This document shows, piece by piece, positions 36,555 to 48,451 of a stretch of DNA of 64,000 nt. The position numbers and the translations under genes are program-made. The stretch covers positions 124,001-188,000 of the forward strand of contig MU405226.1 in assembly GCA_022836615.1 (NCBI GenBank), given 5' to 3'. The notes beneath the pieces are model-generated. The model made no database searches. It saw only the letters and a program-made list of their open reading frames with translations, and had not been told where the DNA came from. Source of the DNA: Annulohypoxylon bovei var. microspora. Its lineage: Eukaryota > Ascomycota > Sordariomycetes > Xylariales > Hypoxylaceae. Numbering within the stretch: the first letter of the stretch is position 1; each line of letters opens with the position of its first letter.

Positions 36555-38606
36555 TCATGCCTCGAGGTCTGCGACTGCTTTGGTCACCTCTTGGTTTGCG
36601 ATCTTCTCGAAGCGCCGTCGAGCGTCATCGTTGAGACAATCCTCGGAAACCTCTTTATACAGCATGTGGCTCAGATCACGATTAATAGACGCATACTGAT
36701 CCGCCGTGATGTGTCCAGAGTTCCAATGAGGTTTGAGTGCGTCCTTTACAATACCACTAATACTTGTCTTCATCTCAAACGGCAATACCGCACGGGAAGG
36801 AGACGCATCTTGGGAACGTGATGAATATCGAATAGCCATTGGCTGTTGCTGGCGGTGGGGTTCGGCTCGTTGCATATCAGGGGAACCGTTGGTCGCCCGA
36901 GATTTTTGTCGGCGACGCGTCTGGTGGTGGGATCTTGAATCTGAATCGCTTTGATCACTGTTGCTCAGGCTCGCCAGGAAATTGGAAGGTGGGTAGATCG
37001 GCTCAATATGTGAGCTAAGTGTGAGTGGTGAGCCGGGACGATCACCAATTGCACGTGGCGGTGGCGTAGCAGAGAGGGCTCGAGGACTACTATGCGCCGA
37101 AGGAGAAGGGGAAGCCGGTGAGGACGGATTAGGTATCGGCTTGGTGGAGAAAGTGAAGACCGGCCGAGCGTTCTCGTCATCGGAAAGTGCACTCATTTCG
37201 ACTTCTTTTAACAATGTAGAAAGGAATGAAGGTGCTTCACCATTACCCTGAAGTGGTGACATGGGATTTAAACTGGGTCCATCTGATGTAGACTGATTGG
37301 ACTGATTGGTCTGTGTCAACGGCCGGGTAGACGATGAGGAGGCTGTGTCTATTCCGGGAGCTCTTCTCGTTCGCGGCCGTTTCAGCTTGCGTTCGGGTTG
37401 CTGAGTTGGTTCGACTGGAGATGCAGTGACCGACCGAGACTTCCTCTTTCGGTGGTTTGAGGGTGGGCGATTAACGCTCGTGACCTCGACCTCCATGGCC
37501 TTCTCTAGTGCACCCCATGCTTTCTTCTCTTCCGTAGTTTCCTCGGGGGGTGGTGGAGGTGGTGATGGTTGTTGCTGTTGTTGCGCAATAGGTTGTTGAG
37601 GTAGAACATTCGAGATGTTGCTCGCAAACACATCACGGGCCCCGAGGCGGCTAGCAATATTGAGACGTTGTTGCCATCTCTGATACTCGCGACGGTCTCG
37701 CTCTCTTCGCTGTTGCGATCGTCGATAATTATGTAGCGCGTCGTCGTCGTCATGATTGTCAAGATCGAGGTTCAACGCATCCCAAACTCGGCCTGCAATT
37801 TGACCCCAGGCACCTTGCCAGTCGTTTGAACGGGCGTGCTGCCTAGCTCGTCGCATGGTAGCCTGGGTACGTGGCAGGTAACCGGAGCGCCCATCGGACA
37901 AGCTATCTACCGCTACATCTTCATCTTGTAGTTCAGAAGCTAGGAGCTCGGCACCAGTGTCGGCACACTCTAGGCAAAACCAGTGCCCTCGAGGGACGTG
38001 TTCGAGGCCGACACAGTATGTGTGATATGGTGCATCGCAGCTATCGCAGAGGAGGAGCACATCCTCGTGGTCAGCTCGGCTGCAGATCGGACAAGGTCTT
38101 GTTTCCTCTTCCACCTCAGGATTGTCATCTAGCCATGCTTGCGGATCGAATTCAGCGACCTGTTTCTTATCCTCAACCTTATAAGATGACAATTGGATAC
38201 CTAAGTAGCAAAAAAGAAAGTGGTTAGCATCTCAGTGCGCTGTGTATCACTGTCACGAAAACGACGCAATAAACTTACCTCCAACTTTATCGTATACATG
38301 CACTAAGTGGAATGCTTGGCGACAGATGGGACAGCTATTTGCCTTTCCAGTCCACTCTCGCAAGCAAGCGTCATGTAATGCATGACCGCAAATTTGGATA
38401 ACGGCAATATTATTGTCCTCGCCGTTGGAGTAGATGCCTAGTGGAGACTTTGACGATAGTCGTGCCGGTGCACTTGCATTTGCTTCGCCTGCAGCGGACG
38501 ACGAGCTCTGTGGGAGATCGTCTTCGGGAGGTTCGTGCAATTGCGAATGCGGCGGCGACGATTGGGCGTCTAGAGTTTCTAGACAGACAATACATTGATC
38601 AGCCAT
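36555..38606 (-). CDS. RING-PHD finger protein, Asr1/PHRF1-like, probable E3 ubiquitin ligase
   Basis: Two exons (38606-38279, 38200-36555), 657 residues, joined by a 78-nt intron with GTAAGT donor. Residues 5-95 form a RING-H2 finger: C5, C8, C73, H75, H78, C81, C92, C95. A 64-residue Ser/Pro-rich insert lies between the second and third ligands. Residues 146-188 form a PHD finger: C146, C149, C161, C164, H169, C172, C185, C188. The middle is long, disordered and polar, with a Gln run and a Pro run near 330 and many Ser. The last 65 residues (IVKDALKPHWNSGHITADQY) resemble the C-terminal RNA polymerase II CTD-binding segment of PHRF1/SCAF proteins. This order matches yeast Asr1, which ubiquitylates RNA polymerase II, and human PHRF1. 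Function is inferred from architecture. If annotated as two genes, the split is wrong: the RING exon has no stop before the donor that fits. Confidence 0.88.
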
Positions 38607-39044
38607 CGGGGCAGATTTTCATGGACTGTCGATGTTGAGAATACAACATATAAGTGACTTTTATGTAAGTCTGCCTTTTTTTAAAGATTTGCTGCAGCGT
38701 GAGCAACAAACCCTTTGAGTGGATGAAGTATATGTACCGTGATGTACTAGCTGGCGAGCTCGAGAGAGTGTGGGTTGGCTGGTTGTCTGACTGGCTTGGC
38801 GGGTTGGTTGGATTGGTGGCTTGATAAGGCGGGAATCGATAATACCAGGTACTTGAGGGGTGCGCAGGTGATATGCTAACGCAGGAGAAGCGACCTGGAC
38901 GAAAGAAATAGGGCCAGGAAATAATAAGAGAATAGTACCAGGTGAAGTGGACGGTATAAACGAGGGGTGTTATTAGCGTTAAACAACGGTCTACCTATCT
39001 GCCTATGTGCGGAAGAAAGCCGTGCTTAAGTGCTTAAGGGCTTA

Positions 39045-39073
39045 AGTAGGTATGTAGGTAGGTAGGTAGGTAA
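39045..39073. repeat. GTAGGTAGG microsatellite
   Basis: Five to six copies of GTAG in AGTAGGTATGTAGGTAGGTA and onward, a member of the dispersed CCTACC/GGTAGG family. Confidence 0.75.
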
Positions 39074-39327
39074 GTATCGTTGATGATTGTCGATAATGTT
39101 AGACCAGGTTTGTCAAATTGATTGAATACCTAGGTAATTAATCTTCTCCTTTTTCCGAGTTGATTATAAGGTTCTGAGATTGAAATATCAAGGTAAACAC
39201 CTTGTAGAATTGAATGTTTGGAGAGAATTAAAAGCGCCCCGGACTGGCCAAGTTAATAAGCCGAGCTTTGTCCAGAAACGCGAGTGGATGGTGGGTGGCG
39301 GGATAGGAATTGATCAAAGTGGTCAAA

Positions 39328-39370
39328 GTGGTGGTGGTGGTGGAGGTGGTGGAGGTAGTAGTAGTGGTAA
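39328..39370. repeat. GGT/GGA/AGT trinucleotide microsatellite
   Basis: A run of GTGGTGGTGGTGGAGGTGG followed by AGGTAGTAGTAGTGG. Translated in one frame it gives poly-Gly/Ser. It lies outside any supported gene. Confidence 0.75.
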
Positions 39371-39751
39371 TGGGAGTTTGCTTGCTTGTCTTTTGAGCTT
39401 GGCCCTTAAAAACAATTTCAAGAAACGAAAAAGGGATAGGGGGAAATATGTCGGGGAGAGAAATCAGAATAAAAAGATATAAAAAAAATATCGATTTGAT
39501 TGATTTCGGTGTTTGGTGACTAGATCCGCCGTAATTGATGAAGTATGAAGTCGATGAAGCTGATGTCGGATATGTCCTAGAAGGCTTTCTGTGTGTAGTA
39601 GCGGTAGCTTTTTTGGCTGCTAAGGAACACACATAAAAATGGGTGGACTTTCAATCAAAGTGGGAGTGATTTAACAATGGTAAAAGTCGAAAAAAGAATG
39701 GAGGGAGGGGCCTGCTGAAAGCCCATGGGAATTTGACGAGTTTAGCGCTGC

Positions 39752-39760
39752 CACCTTTGC
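39752..39760. repeat. Target site duplication, left copy (CACCTTTGC)
   Basis: It abuts the left terminal repeat and equals the 9-mer at 40476-40484 on the far side of the element. Confidence 0.88.
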
Positions 39761-40475
39761 CAGTAACTCTAAATGTACAGGTGCTACTTTTTGAATCTAC
39801 AGGTAAATCCACTTTTACTCCACATCCTGCTTTCTATTGGCTACTGCTCAACCTACTTCCATTTTTAGAACTTTGCGACCGTAAAGACGTTTCAACCAAT
39901 CAAAAGCGCGTAAACCGCGTTGTTCAATTGCATCACTTTTAGGCCACGATAGATTTTTATTTAAATTTCTAAAATCGTTTAATATGTGGTACTCGATCAG
40001 GGCAATTGATTGATCTATGTTGCAGTGTTATTGGAAATGTGAGGGTTTAAACTTTGAGTAAAATCTATGTGGGTGTGTTGACTTCGAGGGGTATCACGTG
40101 CCACCACCAAAAAATCCAGTGTGTTGACTTTAAACCCCCGCAACACACAAAAACAGCTGGTGCACTTAGACAAAATTAATATCGATCAATCCGTTGAATT
40201 GAGGGCTTTTTAATTATATATATAATATTATTTTAAGCCTTATGACTTAAAGGTTATTAAGATATTAGTGTTGTAAGCTTGGTTTATTAAAAAGTCACGT
40301 GATACCCTTTGTGCCACCGCGTAACGTGCATAATAACAGTTTTATGGAAAATATACGTAAGTACCTAAGTATTGTGGAGATTTCTCAGGTCGAGTGTTTT
40401 AGCCAATGATATGGTAAATAAAAGTGGATTTACCTGTAGATTCAAAAAGTAACACCTGTACATTTAGAGTTACTG
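39761..40475. mobile_element. Non-autonomous DNA transposon, 715 bp, 9-bp target duplication (Mutator-like)
   Basis: 59-bp terminal inverted repeats, left 39761-39819 and right 40417-40475, match at 57 of 59 positions and begin CAGTAACTCTAAATGTACAG. The exact 9-mer CACCTTTGC directly flanks both ends (39752-39760 and 40476-40484), so the insertion is intact. A 9-bp duplication with long inverted repeats suits Mutator-like elements; hAT elements make 8 bp. The interior has no coding capacity for a transposase. It contains an inner inverted pair, GGTATCACGTG near 40090 and CACGTGATACC near 40300, and paired GTGTGTTGACTT motifs. The high similarity of the ends suggests recent insertion. Confidence 0.88.
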
Positions 40476-40484
40476 CACCTTTGC
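40476..40484. repeat. Target site duplication, right copy (CACCTTTGC)
   Basis: It abuts the right terminal repeat and equals the 9-mer at 39752-39760. Confidence 0.88.
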
Positions 40485-42677
40485 CTGGCCAAAGCGGGAC
40501 CTGGCTGACCTATTAAATAACGACAACTGAACCCTTGACCCTTTTTTGGTGCGCAGGTGGTGGGAGAGCCGGGGAGTATGTAACTTCGTACTCCTCGGTC
40601 GACACTACGTACTTCGTACATACGTAGTTTCCTCAGGAACCCTTGCAGCTTCCGTACTGTAAATGACCATAAATGACCTAGACAGACAACCAGGAATAAC
40701 CAGAGGCAGGTACTGTGTGACTTCGTAAGAAAACTAAATAACAAACGGATGTGTAAGTTCAATGTTGGAAGGGGGGAAGAAGAAGGGAAAGTGTCAAGGT
40801 GGTGATTGCCCACCGAAGTAAAGTTAATGTTCACCTGGCGTTTTTAGAAATATGCCTAGATAAACTAAACCCAGGTGTCACCCAAATGACCAAGCCCTCG
40901 TTATCGTTGCAATAGTCGTCGTAGTCGGGTACCTAGGTAAGTTTTGGGGTTTGGTCGGAAATACTTCCAGCTCATCCCGTTCCGAACGTTTCAACAGCAC
41001 GTCATTCCAGTAACTTCCCCTGGTCTGACTTTACCTACCTTAGCTTATACGATCGTAATCATAAGACGATGAGCTAAGCCTGCAAAGTTTTGATGACGAA
41101 GACCATGAAATGCATGGAGAATGCGAGTTCATTGGTGGTAAATTTGGTAACAAATGTAGCTGGGGTAGAAACTCCAGTCTGCAACTTTCTAGTTCGATGT
41201 CGCTTGGCCAAGTGCCAACAAGGTCTTCTTCCTCTTTTGAATACCCGTGTATATGTCTCTAAGGCAGGTAGTAGAAAGCTGTGTGTTAGGAAATATCCAT
41301 GGATGTGTATCGATGAGCCGATTTCGTACCTAAGTTACTAAGAAACCTTACGAACCTATGTTGCGGCTAATGCAGTGTCACTCATTTTCCTGGGCGTTCT
41401 CCAATGGCTTTAATTGTTGGCCAGGAGGATTGTCGAGGAACATACCTCATACAAATCTCTACCCTTAATAAAATGGCATGTTGTGATGCAGTTCTTATCC
41501 ACTCGCTTACATACGACCGGATTTCCGACCTTAATACCTATGTTTGGTTGGTGTTGATTATTGATTTCCTTGTCCGGGGAAAGAGAGAAAAGCTCCAAAT
41601 CGAAATCTGGTTCTTTCGGCTATGACGGTCTGCTGTACGTGATCCTGAAGCCAAGAACGGGCGCTTCCCGATTGTGTGCCACGGGGTCTGTAATTTGCCG
41701 AAATGGGTATAAACTCGATTTCAGGTACAGCCCAGGAGCCAATAGTAATGTAGATGTTAGTTAAGACACTATTCTGGTAGTAATCAAAAGATAATACCTA
41801 TGCTACCAGATGGAGGTTTGCGCGGTGGGAGGAATGATAAGCTAGAACCGGACTTAGCAGCCGCTTATGGGAACGAGGCGCATATACTATAATGGGAATC
41901 GGATCTTATTTATACTGATCGTGGGATGTCGGTAAGGTCGTCCCGGATCTTTGGTATTTAATTCAGGTGAGAAATATTCGGGGTTGGCTGACTCCAACGT
42001 GACACTTGTCTTGTGGATTTTGCCCTGAAAGTATGCGTCAACCTAGATCCTGCTCGAGGAATAAGTCTGCTAGGCAGCCAAATGACTCACATGAGGAGGC
42101 GACGTTGATAGCGCACCTACACGATGGCGATCAAATCCACGCCTAGAAGTATCGGCAAGGGCAGAATTCCCGAGCTTGCAGACCTCAAATCTCATATAGG
42201 CAACTACCGCCTTCATCATATACCCTCGCATAGTCTCTAGGTACGAACTCAGGGCAAAGCTGCCCGATATATCGAACGTCGTCATATACCCAGGGCAATC
42301 GACCCAAGTGATATTCATCGATAACTCTCGGATACACATGTCGATCGAATCGACGACTCGAAAATCGTGCGTCTTCGATAGCAACATCTAAGCAAAGACC
42401 TTAAGCAGCCACACAAAGGCAGATTTCACGTAGGAGGCACAAAAAGAAGCCGGATCGTATGAAGTGACTCCAGCAATCCGGAAAGTTTTGTTCTTTCATA
42501 ATTCTGTTGGCATTTGGTTATGATCGATGATCCTAGTCCATAGGCGATCTTATTGATGCTGACCGAGGATTTCATCGATCGTCGTCATGACCCTTCATGG
42601 CTTGCGTAGAAAAATCCGTTTTCCTGTACACCGAAGCCAAATGCAAAGAAAACAACCGTTCCCCCCTTGCCCTGCAT

Positions 42678-43222
42678 TTAAACCTCCTGGATCTCTCTCA
42701 ATCGTCGTAGTGTCGATCGCATGGCGGCAGCGGCAGCAGTTCTATAACTCGAGAATTAGTATCCACATCTCCTAGCCTCCTAGCGAAATCAAGGCCTAGT
42801 TGCTTATAGTGTAACATACGATACGGTGTAAGCTCCTCCGGCGACGGTCTTTCCACACGACTTGCAGTTCCAGATACCGACTGAGTGACGCTTGACTGTA
42901 ACTTTGCCGCAGAAGGTGCAAGTGTACTTGGCGTGTTGGGTGATTTCCATCTTCTTGACTTGTTTTCGGAGAGAGGCACCGTATCTATTCGAGGAGAATC
43001 ATTGTCAGCGGGATTTCCTAAAAATATTGGATTGCCTCGAGCGTAATTTTCTTTTTTTTCAAGTTTGGAAATTCGAAGTTCGTCTCACGAATTGGTGGCC
43101 TTTGTCCACAGCGACGATAGAAGCGCTCAAGGAGTTCCCAACGAGATGCGAATTAAATGTTGAAATACTAACCTAGTACCGTACTTTCCGGTAACACCGA
43201 CCTTCTTCGTACGCTTCGTCAT
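42678..43222 (-). CDS. RPL43: 60S ribosomal protein eL43 (L37a/Rpl43)
   Basis: Three exons on the minus strand (43222-43173, 42984-42820, 42741-42678), 92 residues, the exact length of yeast Rpl43. Structural protein of the large ribosomal subunit. The protein starts [22 protein letters not shown]4 zinc ribbon has Cys39, Cys42, Cys57 and Cys60 (YTCTFCGK and WNCKSCGK). The end is [21 protein letters not shown], as in the family. Intron 1 is 188 nt (GTTAGT donor) and intron 2 is 78 nt (GTATGT donor). Exon 1 is only 50 nt, so simple open-frame searches miss this gene. An AGCCCTA box lies 178 bp upstream of the start. Divergent from the saccharopine-dehydrogenase-like gene. Confidence 0.97.
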
Positions 43223-44257
43223 CTTGTCTGAGAATTGTGAGGTTTAATCGAGGAGTGTAGATGACGACGGAGGGGTTGCGTGTTTTGGTGTTGTGGTCAA
43301 AAGTTTCCGTAGTCAAATTCAAAGATTGGAAAGGCTGAGTGGGCTGCTAGGCTAACAATTTCGATTTTGCGTGTGAAAGTTCAAAGTGGTGTTCCGCTCT
43401 AGGGCTAAGCGAGCCGAAAAAAATAACGCTCAGACCAGGTCGAAATAGACTTCGGTACCTAACCTCAAAACCTTATGTAAGTTAAAGTGGAACAGGGTCC
43501 GGGAACCTTAAAAAGAGGTGGCCAGGTGGTCAGGTGACTCAAATGACTAATCCTACGTCGTTACCCAATTAGATGCTCGGAGGCAGATTGTCTACATAGT
43601 ATTATGTACATATATCAATTGATGGATTCATCCGAGGATCTGTACTTAGAAAATGCCCCGATTCGTCTAATCACAGGCGAGAATGATCTTGTCCTATTGG
43701 CTTATCTCTCAACGGAGCAAAGAGTGCCACAGATGATCCCGGCGATGATCACTGCGTAGACTAAACCGTTTGAGGAAGCAATCCGAAACCTACGGCGCTC
43801 TCTACCGGATTGACATTCACGAAACATCGGACCTCCCATTCTTTTAGAGATGTCCAGCCGAGGCAAGTACGGCCTTGATTCCTTTCATAGCTAGAACTGC
43901 GCTCCGTGATTGCCGCATTCTAAAGCCTCCTCCTGTATGCATCCTAGTTTGTCAAGGCGATGCCGCGATGCAGGAAATGGCAAAGGGAATATCAAACGGC
44001 CTAGATCCGCAATGTTCAAAATTGCAGTGTCTCGTGTCTTTGACACTCTGTACATATATAACCCTAATAGCATAGACTCGCCACATATTTTACTGTTTCG
44101 TTCTTGAGTCTCTACTTAGGTAGCGAGTGAAAGCATATTAGGTGTCCAGTTCAAGCCAACGATATTTGCCTAGATACTTAAGTTATCGAGACTACCTTGT
44201 TCTATCTTGTCTTACTTCTAGCCACACTAGTTAGGTTATTCTGGAGGCGAGGTCATA
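43223..44257. promoter_or_regulatory. Divergent promoter region of eL43 and the oxidoreductase
   Basis: 1 kb between two divergent starts. On the eL43 side it contains an AGCCCTA box (43400-43406, minus strand) inside TTAGCCCTAGAGC. An AACCCTAA lies at about 44060, nearer the oxidoreductase. No gene is seen between. Confidence 0.45.
43400..43406 (-). promoter_or_regulatory. AGCCCTA box upstream of eL43
   Basis: Telobox-like half site, 178 bp before the eL43 ATG. Comparable boxes occur in the EFL1/eIF3l promoter. The role as a Tbf1-type site is inferred. Confidence 0.35.
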
Positions 44258-45697
44258 ATGTCGTTCAAGAAACACTCTCGCCAGTATGATCTGGTGTTAT
44301 TTGGTGCAACTGGTAAACTATCATGGCCCACTTAGTAGAAGTTTAGTATGTTCAACGGCTAACAAATATTAGGTTATACTGGGTTATTGTGTGCGGAGCA
44401 CATCACGACTCACTTTCCAACAGATCTGAAATGGGCGATAGCTGGCCGGTCTGCAGAAAAGCTGCAAGATGTCGTCGGAAAATGCAAGGCTCTTAACCCA
44501 GACCGCCAATCACCCGAGATCGAGATATGTAATCTCAACGATACAGACCTTGCAGCCTTAGTCAAGAAGACATTCGCAATCATCACAACTGTCGGGCCGT
44601 ATGCAAAATACGGAGAGCACGCCTTCAAGGCTTGTGCAGAGGCTGGAACTCACTACTTCGACGCTACGGGTGAGGCTGTTTGGCACATGTCTATGATCAA
44701 GAAATATGAAGCATCTGCAAAGGCTACAGGTGCTTGCCTGTTTCCTCAAACCGCCATCGAATCAGCATTATCAGACCTTGTAACTTTCTCGATGGTATCG
44801 CTATCCCGGTCCGAGTTATCAGCCCCCGTCAGCGACGTTGTTGTTTCAGTGCATGAGCTACAGTAAGTCCCATCTCTAATAGATTAAATGGAAATGTAAT
44901 TAACACAATATAGCGGCACTCCATCAGGGGGCACTCTTCATACAGTCTTAGGTCTCTTTGACATCTTCCACTGGAAGGAGATCGCCGGATCCCATAAGCC
45001 ATATGCTCTATCCCCTATCCCGAATTCAAAGCTGGCGCCTAGGCCCTCACTCATAACCAGGTTGACAGGCTTAAATTCCATACCCAATCTTGGCCTCGTA
45101 TCGACATCCATAACTGCAGGAACGAACACGGCGGTTGTGCAACGCAGCTGGGGCCTATTCAAACAGGAGTCATCGTTGCAGAAGTACTTCCCCGGTCCAA
45201 ATTTCACATATCGGGAATATATGAGAGCTAGAAACTATATGGGAGGCATTGCGATGCATTATGGACGTATTCTCGGCGGCCTAACACTTATGTTCTGCCC
45301 ACCATTCCGAAGGATTATGCGCAAGTTCGTATCCCAGCCTGGCGAAGGGCCGACAAAGGAAGATCAAGCAAAAGAGTATATCCAGCTTCGAGGAGTGGCA
45401 ACGCCAGATACTCCACCAGAAATTCGCAAGAGAATATTGTGCAAGGCTGAGCATAGTGGAGGAATGTATTATCGTGAGCATTCAAATTTCAACCTAGCCC
45501 TTCCAAAAGATTCGCAGCTAATGAACCCCTTTTCCATAGTAACCGCGGTTCTCCTAAGCCAAGGTGCCTTAACGATGTTGCAAGACGAAATCGACCTCAA
45601 AGGGGGTGTATATACCCCCGCGTGTCTCGGCCATGGGTATATCGACCGTTTAGACGACGTCGGTTTTAAAATCGAGACGAAGATCATTGACGCATGA
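44258..45697 (+). CDS. Saccharopine dehydrogenase-like oxidoreductase
   Basis: Three exons (44258-44312, 44373-44862, 44914-45697), 442 residues. The N-terminal Rossmann fold begins DLVLFGATGYTG (GATGYTG 16-22). Further family blocks are WAIAGRSAEKL, then TTVGPYAKYGEHAFKACAEAGTHY with the DATGE signature. These mark the saccharopine-dehydrogenase-like (SCCPDH/trans-acting enoyl reductase) family, whose members are mostly membrane- or lipid-droplet-linked and of unknown substrate. They are not the lysine-pathway enzyme. A weakly hydrophobic segment at about 285-305 (GGIAMHYGRILGGLTLMFC) could contact a membrane. The C-terminus (GGVYTPACLGHGYIDRLDDVGF) is also typical. Exon 1 is only 55 nt and breaks within the glycine motif, so the true start is easy to miss. 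Introns have GTAAAC and GTAAGT donors. Confidence 0.92.
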
Positions 45698-46601
45698 AAG
45701 TTCCCTCCCGATATTTACCTACCTACGTACCTATGTAATATCTCGAAATAGGCGAAAGGCGTATATATAGATGGATGGATGGGTGAATGAATTGTGATAT
45801 TCTAATAATGAGCTTGAGCCACCTGCAGGAGAATGAATGGAGTTGAGATACAGTTATCATATAATTCAGGGTTGATATAGGTGTGAAGGAGTCACCTCCC
45901 CGAAGCCTCGGCATTTAAGGTTGTATGTTGGCAGGTTGGAAATACCCCTGGACGTACCTAATAAGAGAAAGGGGTTGGGGGATAGAACGATTCAGACTTA
46001 TGATAGGTTTAGGTATAAGTCTTCTTTTTGTATTTATTAAGCATTTTATAATGGTAATATACACACGAATACTACTACGAAGCATGTAAAAGCAGAATCC
46101 CCGCAAATCTGCAGGGATTAGTCGCGGCAAGCCGGCGCTAGCTTCGTTTTTATTTGATTTTTTTTTCCTCCACTCCTTCTTTTCCATTGAGCGTGGGCCA
46201 ATTCTCGAACGTCATAAGGCCGAGCTAGGTAGTACCAGACTACTAGCTCCAAGGAATTGCTTTAAAACTTCTTAGCTTCAAATGTTATAAACCGTAGCAA
46301 TAGACGACAAGCTACCGCTTGGAGATATTTTTATAGTTTAATTCATCCTTTCAACAGTCGTTTCTACAATCCGGGGATAAGTACTAGGTATCGTTGAAAG
46401 ACGAATACACTTAATCGATAACTAATCTTTTCCCGAATTCTCGTCAACACCTCTCACATGGCAACACAATAACACAAGACACAAAGGAGAGCTAACACCA
46501 CACCTCCAAGGTCACCTGCACACTACGGGGCAGACTGAGCCAGCTCTTTTGTGTGACAAGCTACAAACCTGTATATTCTAATACTGTAGTTTAACACCAC
46601 A
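45698..46601. other. Intergenic region, oxidoreductase to Rmd8-like gene
   Basis: 900 bp holding the 3' flank of one gene and the promoter and leader of the next. A short CCTACGTACC tract follows the stop codon. The leader is CA-rich. Nothing else is recognised. Confidence 0.5.
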
Positions 46602-48451
46602 ATGGCTGCATCGCCGAGAGCTTCGACGAGCTATGGTTCCAAGTCTGAACGAACTCCTTTGCTACGACGGGATACAGACCGCCCCAGAAGCGCGCGCAAC
46701 GTAACTTTTAATCCGAATCCCGTATCAAGGACCATCGATCCGGACCCTGTTTCCTTGAGCTCGTCGCCCGGCACTACAAACACTTTTGAACATGGACGCA
46801 CGACAAGCTCTTTTGCCTCGGGTAGTAGCTCCGCCGGTCCGCCGCCTATGCTCTCGGCGCTAAACAATCGCCTACGTCGACGCAACAGCCACGGCTCCGT
46901 GTTCACCGCTCTTCCGCCATCGATCGGCCCTGTGCCGAAGATTGGTCCTCAGCGAAGTTCCAAGACCGCACAGAAGCTGAAGCTGCTGCCGAATCCCGAG
47001 CTCGACGAGGAGGGACCGGACGAGGAGAGCGGCAGGGACGTCTATTCGCAATACACACGTATAAAAGATCCTACGGCGAGACGAGATGCCGCACGGTTAG
47101 GCAAGGCAGACCGAGACAGGTTGCCCCGAGTTACGGCCTATTGTACCGCGAACAAATATCAGATGGATGGCTTGATGCGCTTCCTAAAAGGCAGAGGCAA
47201 GAACCGGGGGGCAAATCCTAAGTTGATTGATGAGTGTATATACTCACCGTATAATTACACGACCGGCAAGTCGACAGAGCGGCCTGAAGCGGTGGAAGAA
47301 ATTCGAGAGAGACCGGTCCAGACGTATGAAAGGAGGCATTCGACGGGCGAGTTTGACGAACACTCGGAAGGATATAGGAGAGAAGGCCTACACAACTTAC
47401 AGGCGCAGCAACATGACGGAACATCAGATGCTGAGCAAACGTTCAGCAATGGCCGGGATATGCACAACAACCTCACCTACCCATCGCGACCGGAGGACGA
47501 AAGCGCGATACATGATCCGCATTCACATTCGGAGCACCACCCACACGAGGTCGAGTTCGATACCCAGGTACACACCCCGGAGGTTTTCCTGTTCGACTAC
47601 GGCGTCGTGGTTATATGGGGGATGACGCTGGCACATGAGCAGCGGTTCTTAAAAGACATTGCAAAATTCGAGCTTGAGAAGCTAGATCCGGACGATATGG
47701 AGACAGAATGCTTTAATTTCTATTATACCAACGAGTATCAGCCGCGGATATACAACGACTTTATCACATTGCGAGACAAGGGGAATTACATGACGAAATT
47801 GGCTATATCGCATGCGCTGGCCCAAAGCGTCAAGGTATAATATCTCCTTTCGATAAACGTTTTTTTATCTCGACCCTGGCTTAAATCTGGCTCCATGATA
47901 TATATATACCTACGATTTCTTACTAACACGATTTTAGACCTCACTCTTTGAAGAGCTCATCGCTTCGACCATCGATACATGCAAGGATATCCCGACAGAA
48001 ATAGCCCTAACAGGGAAAATTGCTCTCACGCGCTCGGAAATCAACATGCAGATCGGCGAGCTGTTCATTCTTAGGATCAACATCCACCTCAACGGCAGCG
48101 TCCTCGACACCCCCGAGCTCTTCTGGGTCGAGCCCCACCTCGAGCCCGTCTACCAGGCCGTCCGGAGCTACCTCGAGATGGACCAGCGTGTCGGTCTTCT
48201 CACGGAACGGCTCGATGTCATCGCGGACTTGCTAGCGGTGCTGAAGGACCAGCTCAGTCATGGACATGGCGAGAAATTGGAGTGGATCGGTAAGTTTCTC
48301 AACCCGCCCCTTTTCTCAAATAGGGGTGAGCAGGACGGGGTCGCGGATCAAACGGCTAACAACCCAAATCGCAGTCATCGTACTCATCGCCGCCGAGATT
48401 CTAGTCGCGGCAGTCAACATCGTCGTTGACCTATACGCAGGTGTAGACTAA
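46602..48451 (+). CDS. Rmd1/Rmd8 (DUF155, Sad1-interacting factor) family protein
   Basis: Three exons (46602-47834, 47938-48289, 48375-48451), 553 residues. The family includes yeast Rmd1 and Rmd8 (needed for sporulation), S. pombe Sif2/Sif3 and mitochondrial RMND1; the molecular role is uncertain. Residues 1-150 are disordered, with an early SERTPLLRR motif. Residues 185-225 carry RVTAYCTANKYQMDGLMRFL. The DUF155 core spans about 325-530: EVFLFDYGVVVIWGMTLAHE, FYYTNEYQPRIYNDFITL, KLAISHALAQSVK, MQIGELFILRINIHLNGSVL, then DTPELFWVEPHLEPVYQA. The last exon supplies one membrane segment, VIVLIAAEILVAAVNIVVDL, at the extreme C-terminus. Intron 1 has a perfect TACTAAC branch site. The third exon is only 77 nt, so an unspliced frame would lose the membrane anchor. 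Closer to the Rmd8/Sif3 branch than Rmd1, by the long N-terminus. Confidence 0.92.

Larger units (their letters stand above)
38607..42677. other. Gene-free 4 kb stretch with a Mutator-like element
   Basis: No supported gene. It contains the promoter and leader of the RING-PHD gene, a GTAGG tract (39045-39073), a GGT-rich microsatellite (39328-39370), the delimited element at 39761-40475, and the 3' flank of eL43. A 105-codon minus frame at 42070-42387 was considered and not called. Confidence 0.5.

Noticed and set aside
42070..42387. 105-codon minus-strand open frame near eL43
   Set aside because: No recognisable motif, no plausible splice partners, and no clear start context. It could be an orphan or a relic but cannot be supported.
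42698..42979. 93-codon minus frame at the eL43 locus
   Set aside because: Wrong reading frame. The real gene uses a spliced frame that gives the complete 92-residue eL43 protein.
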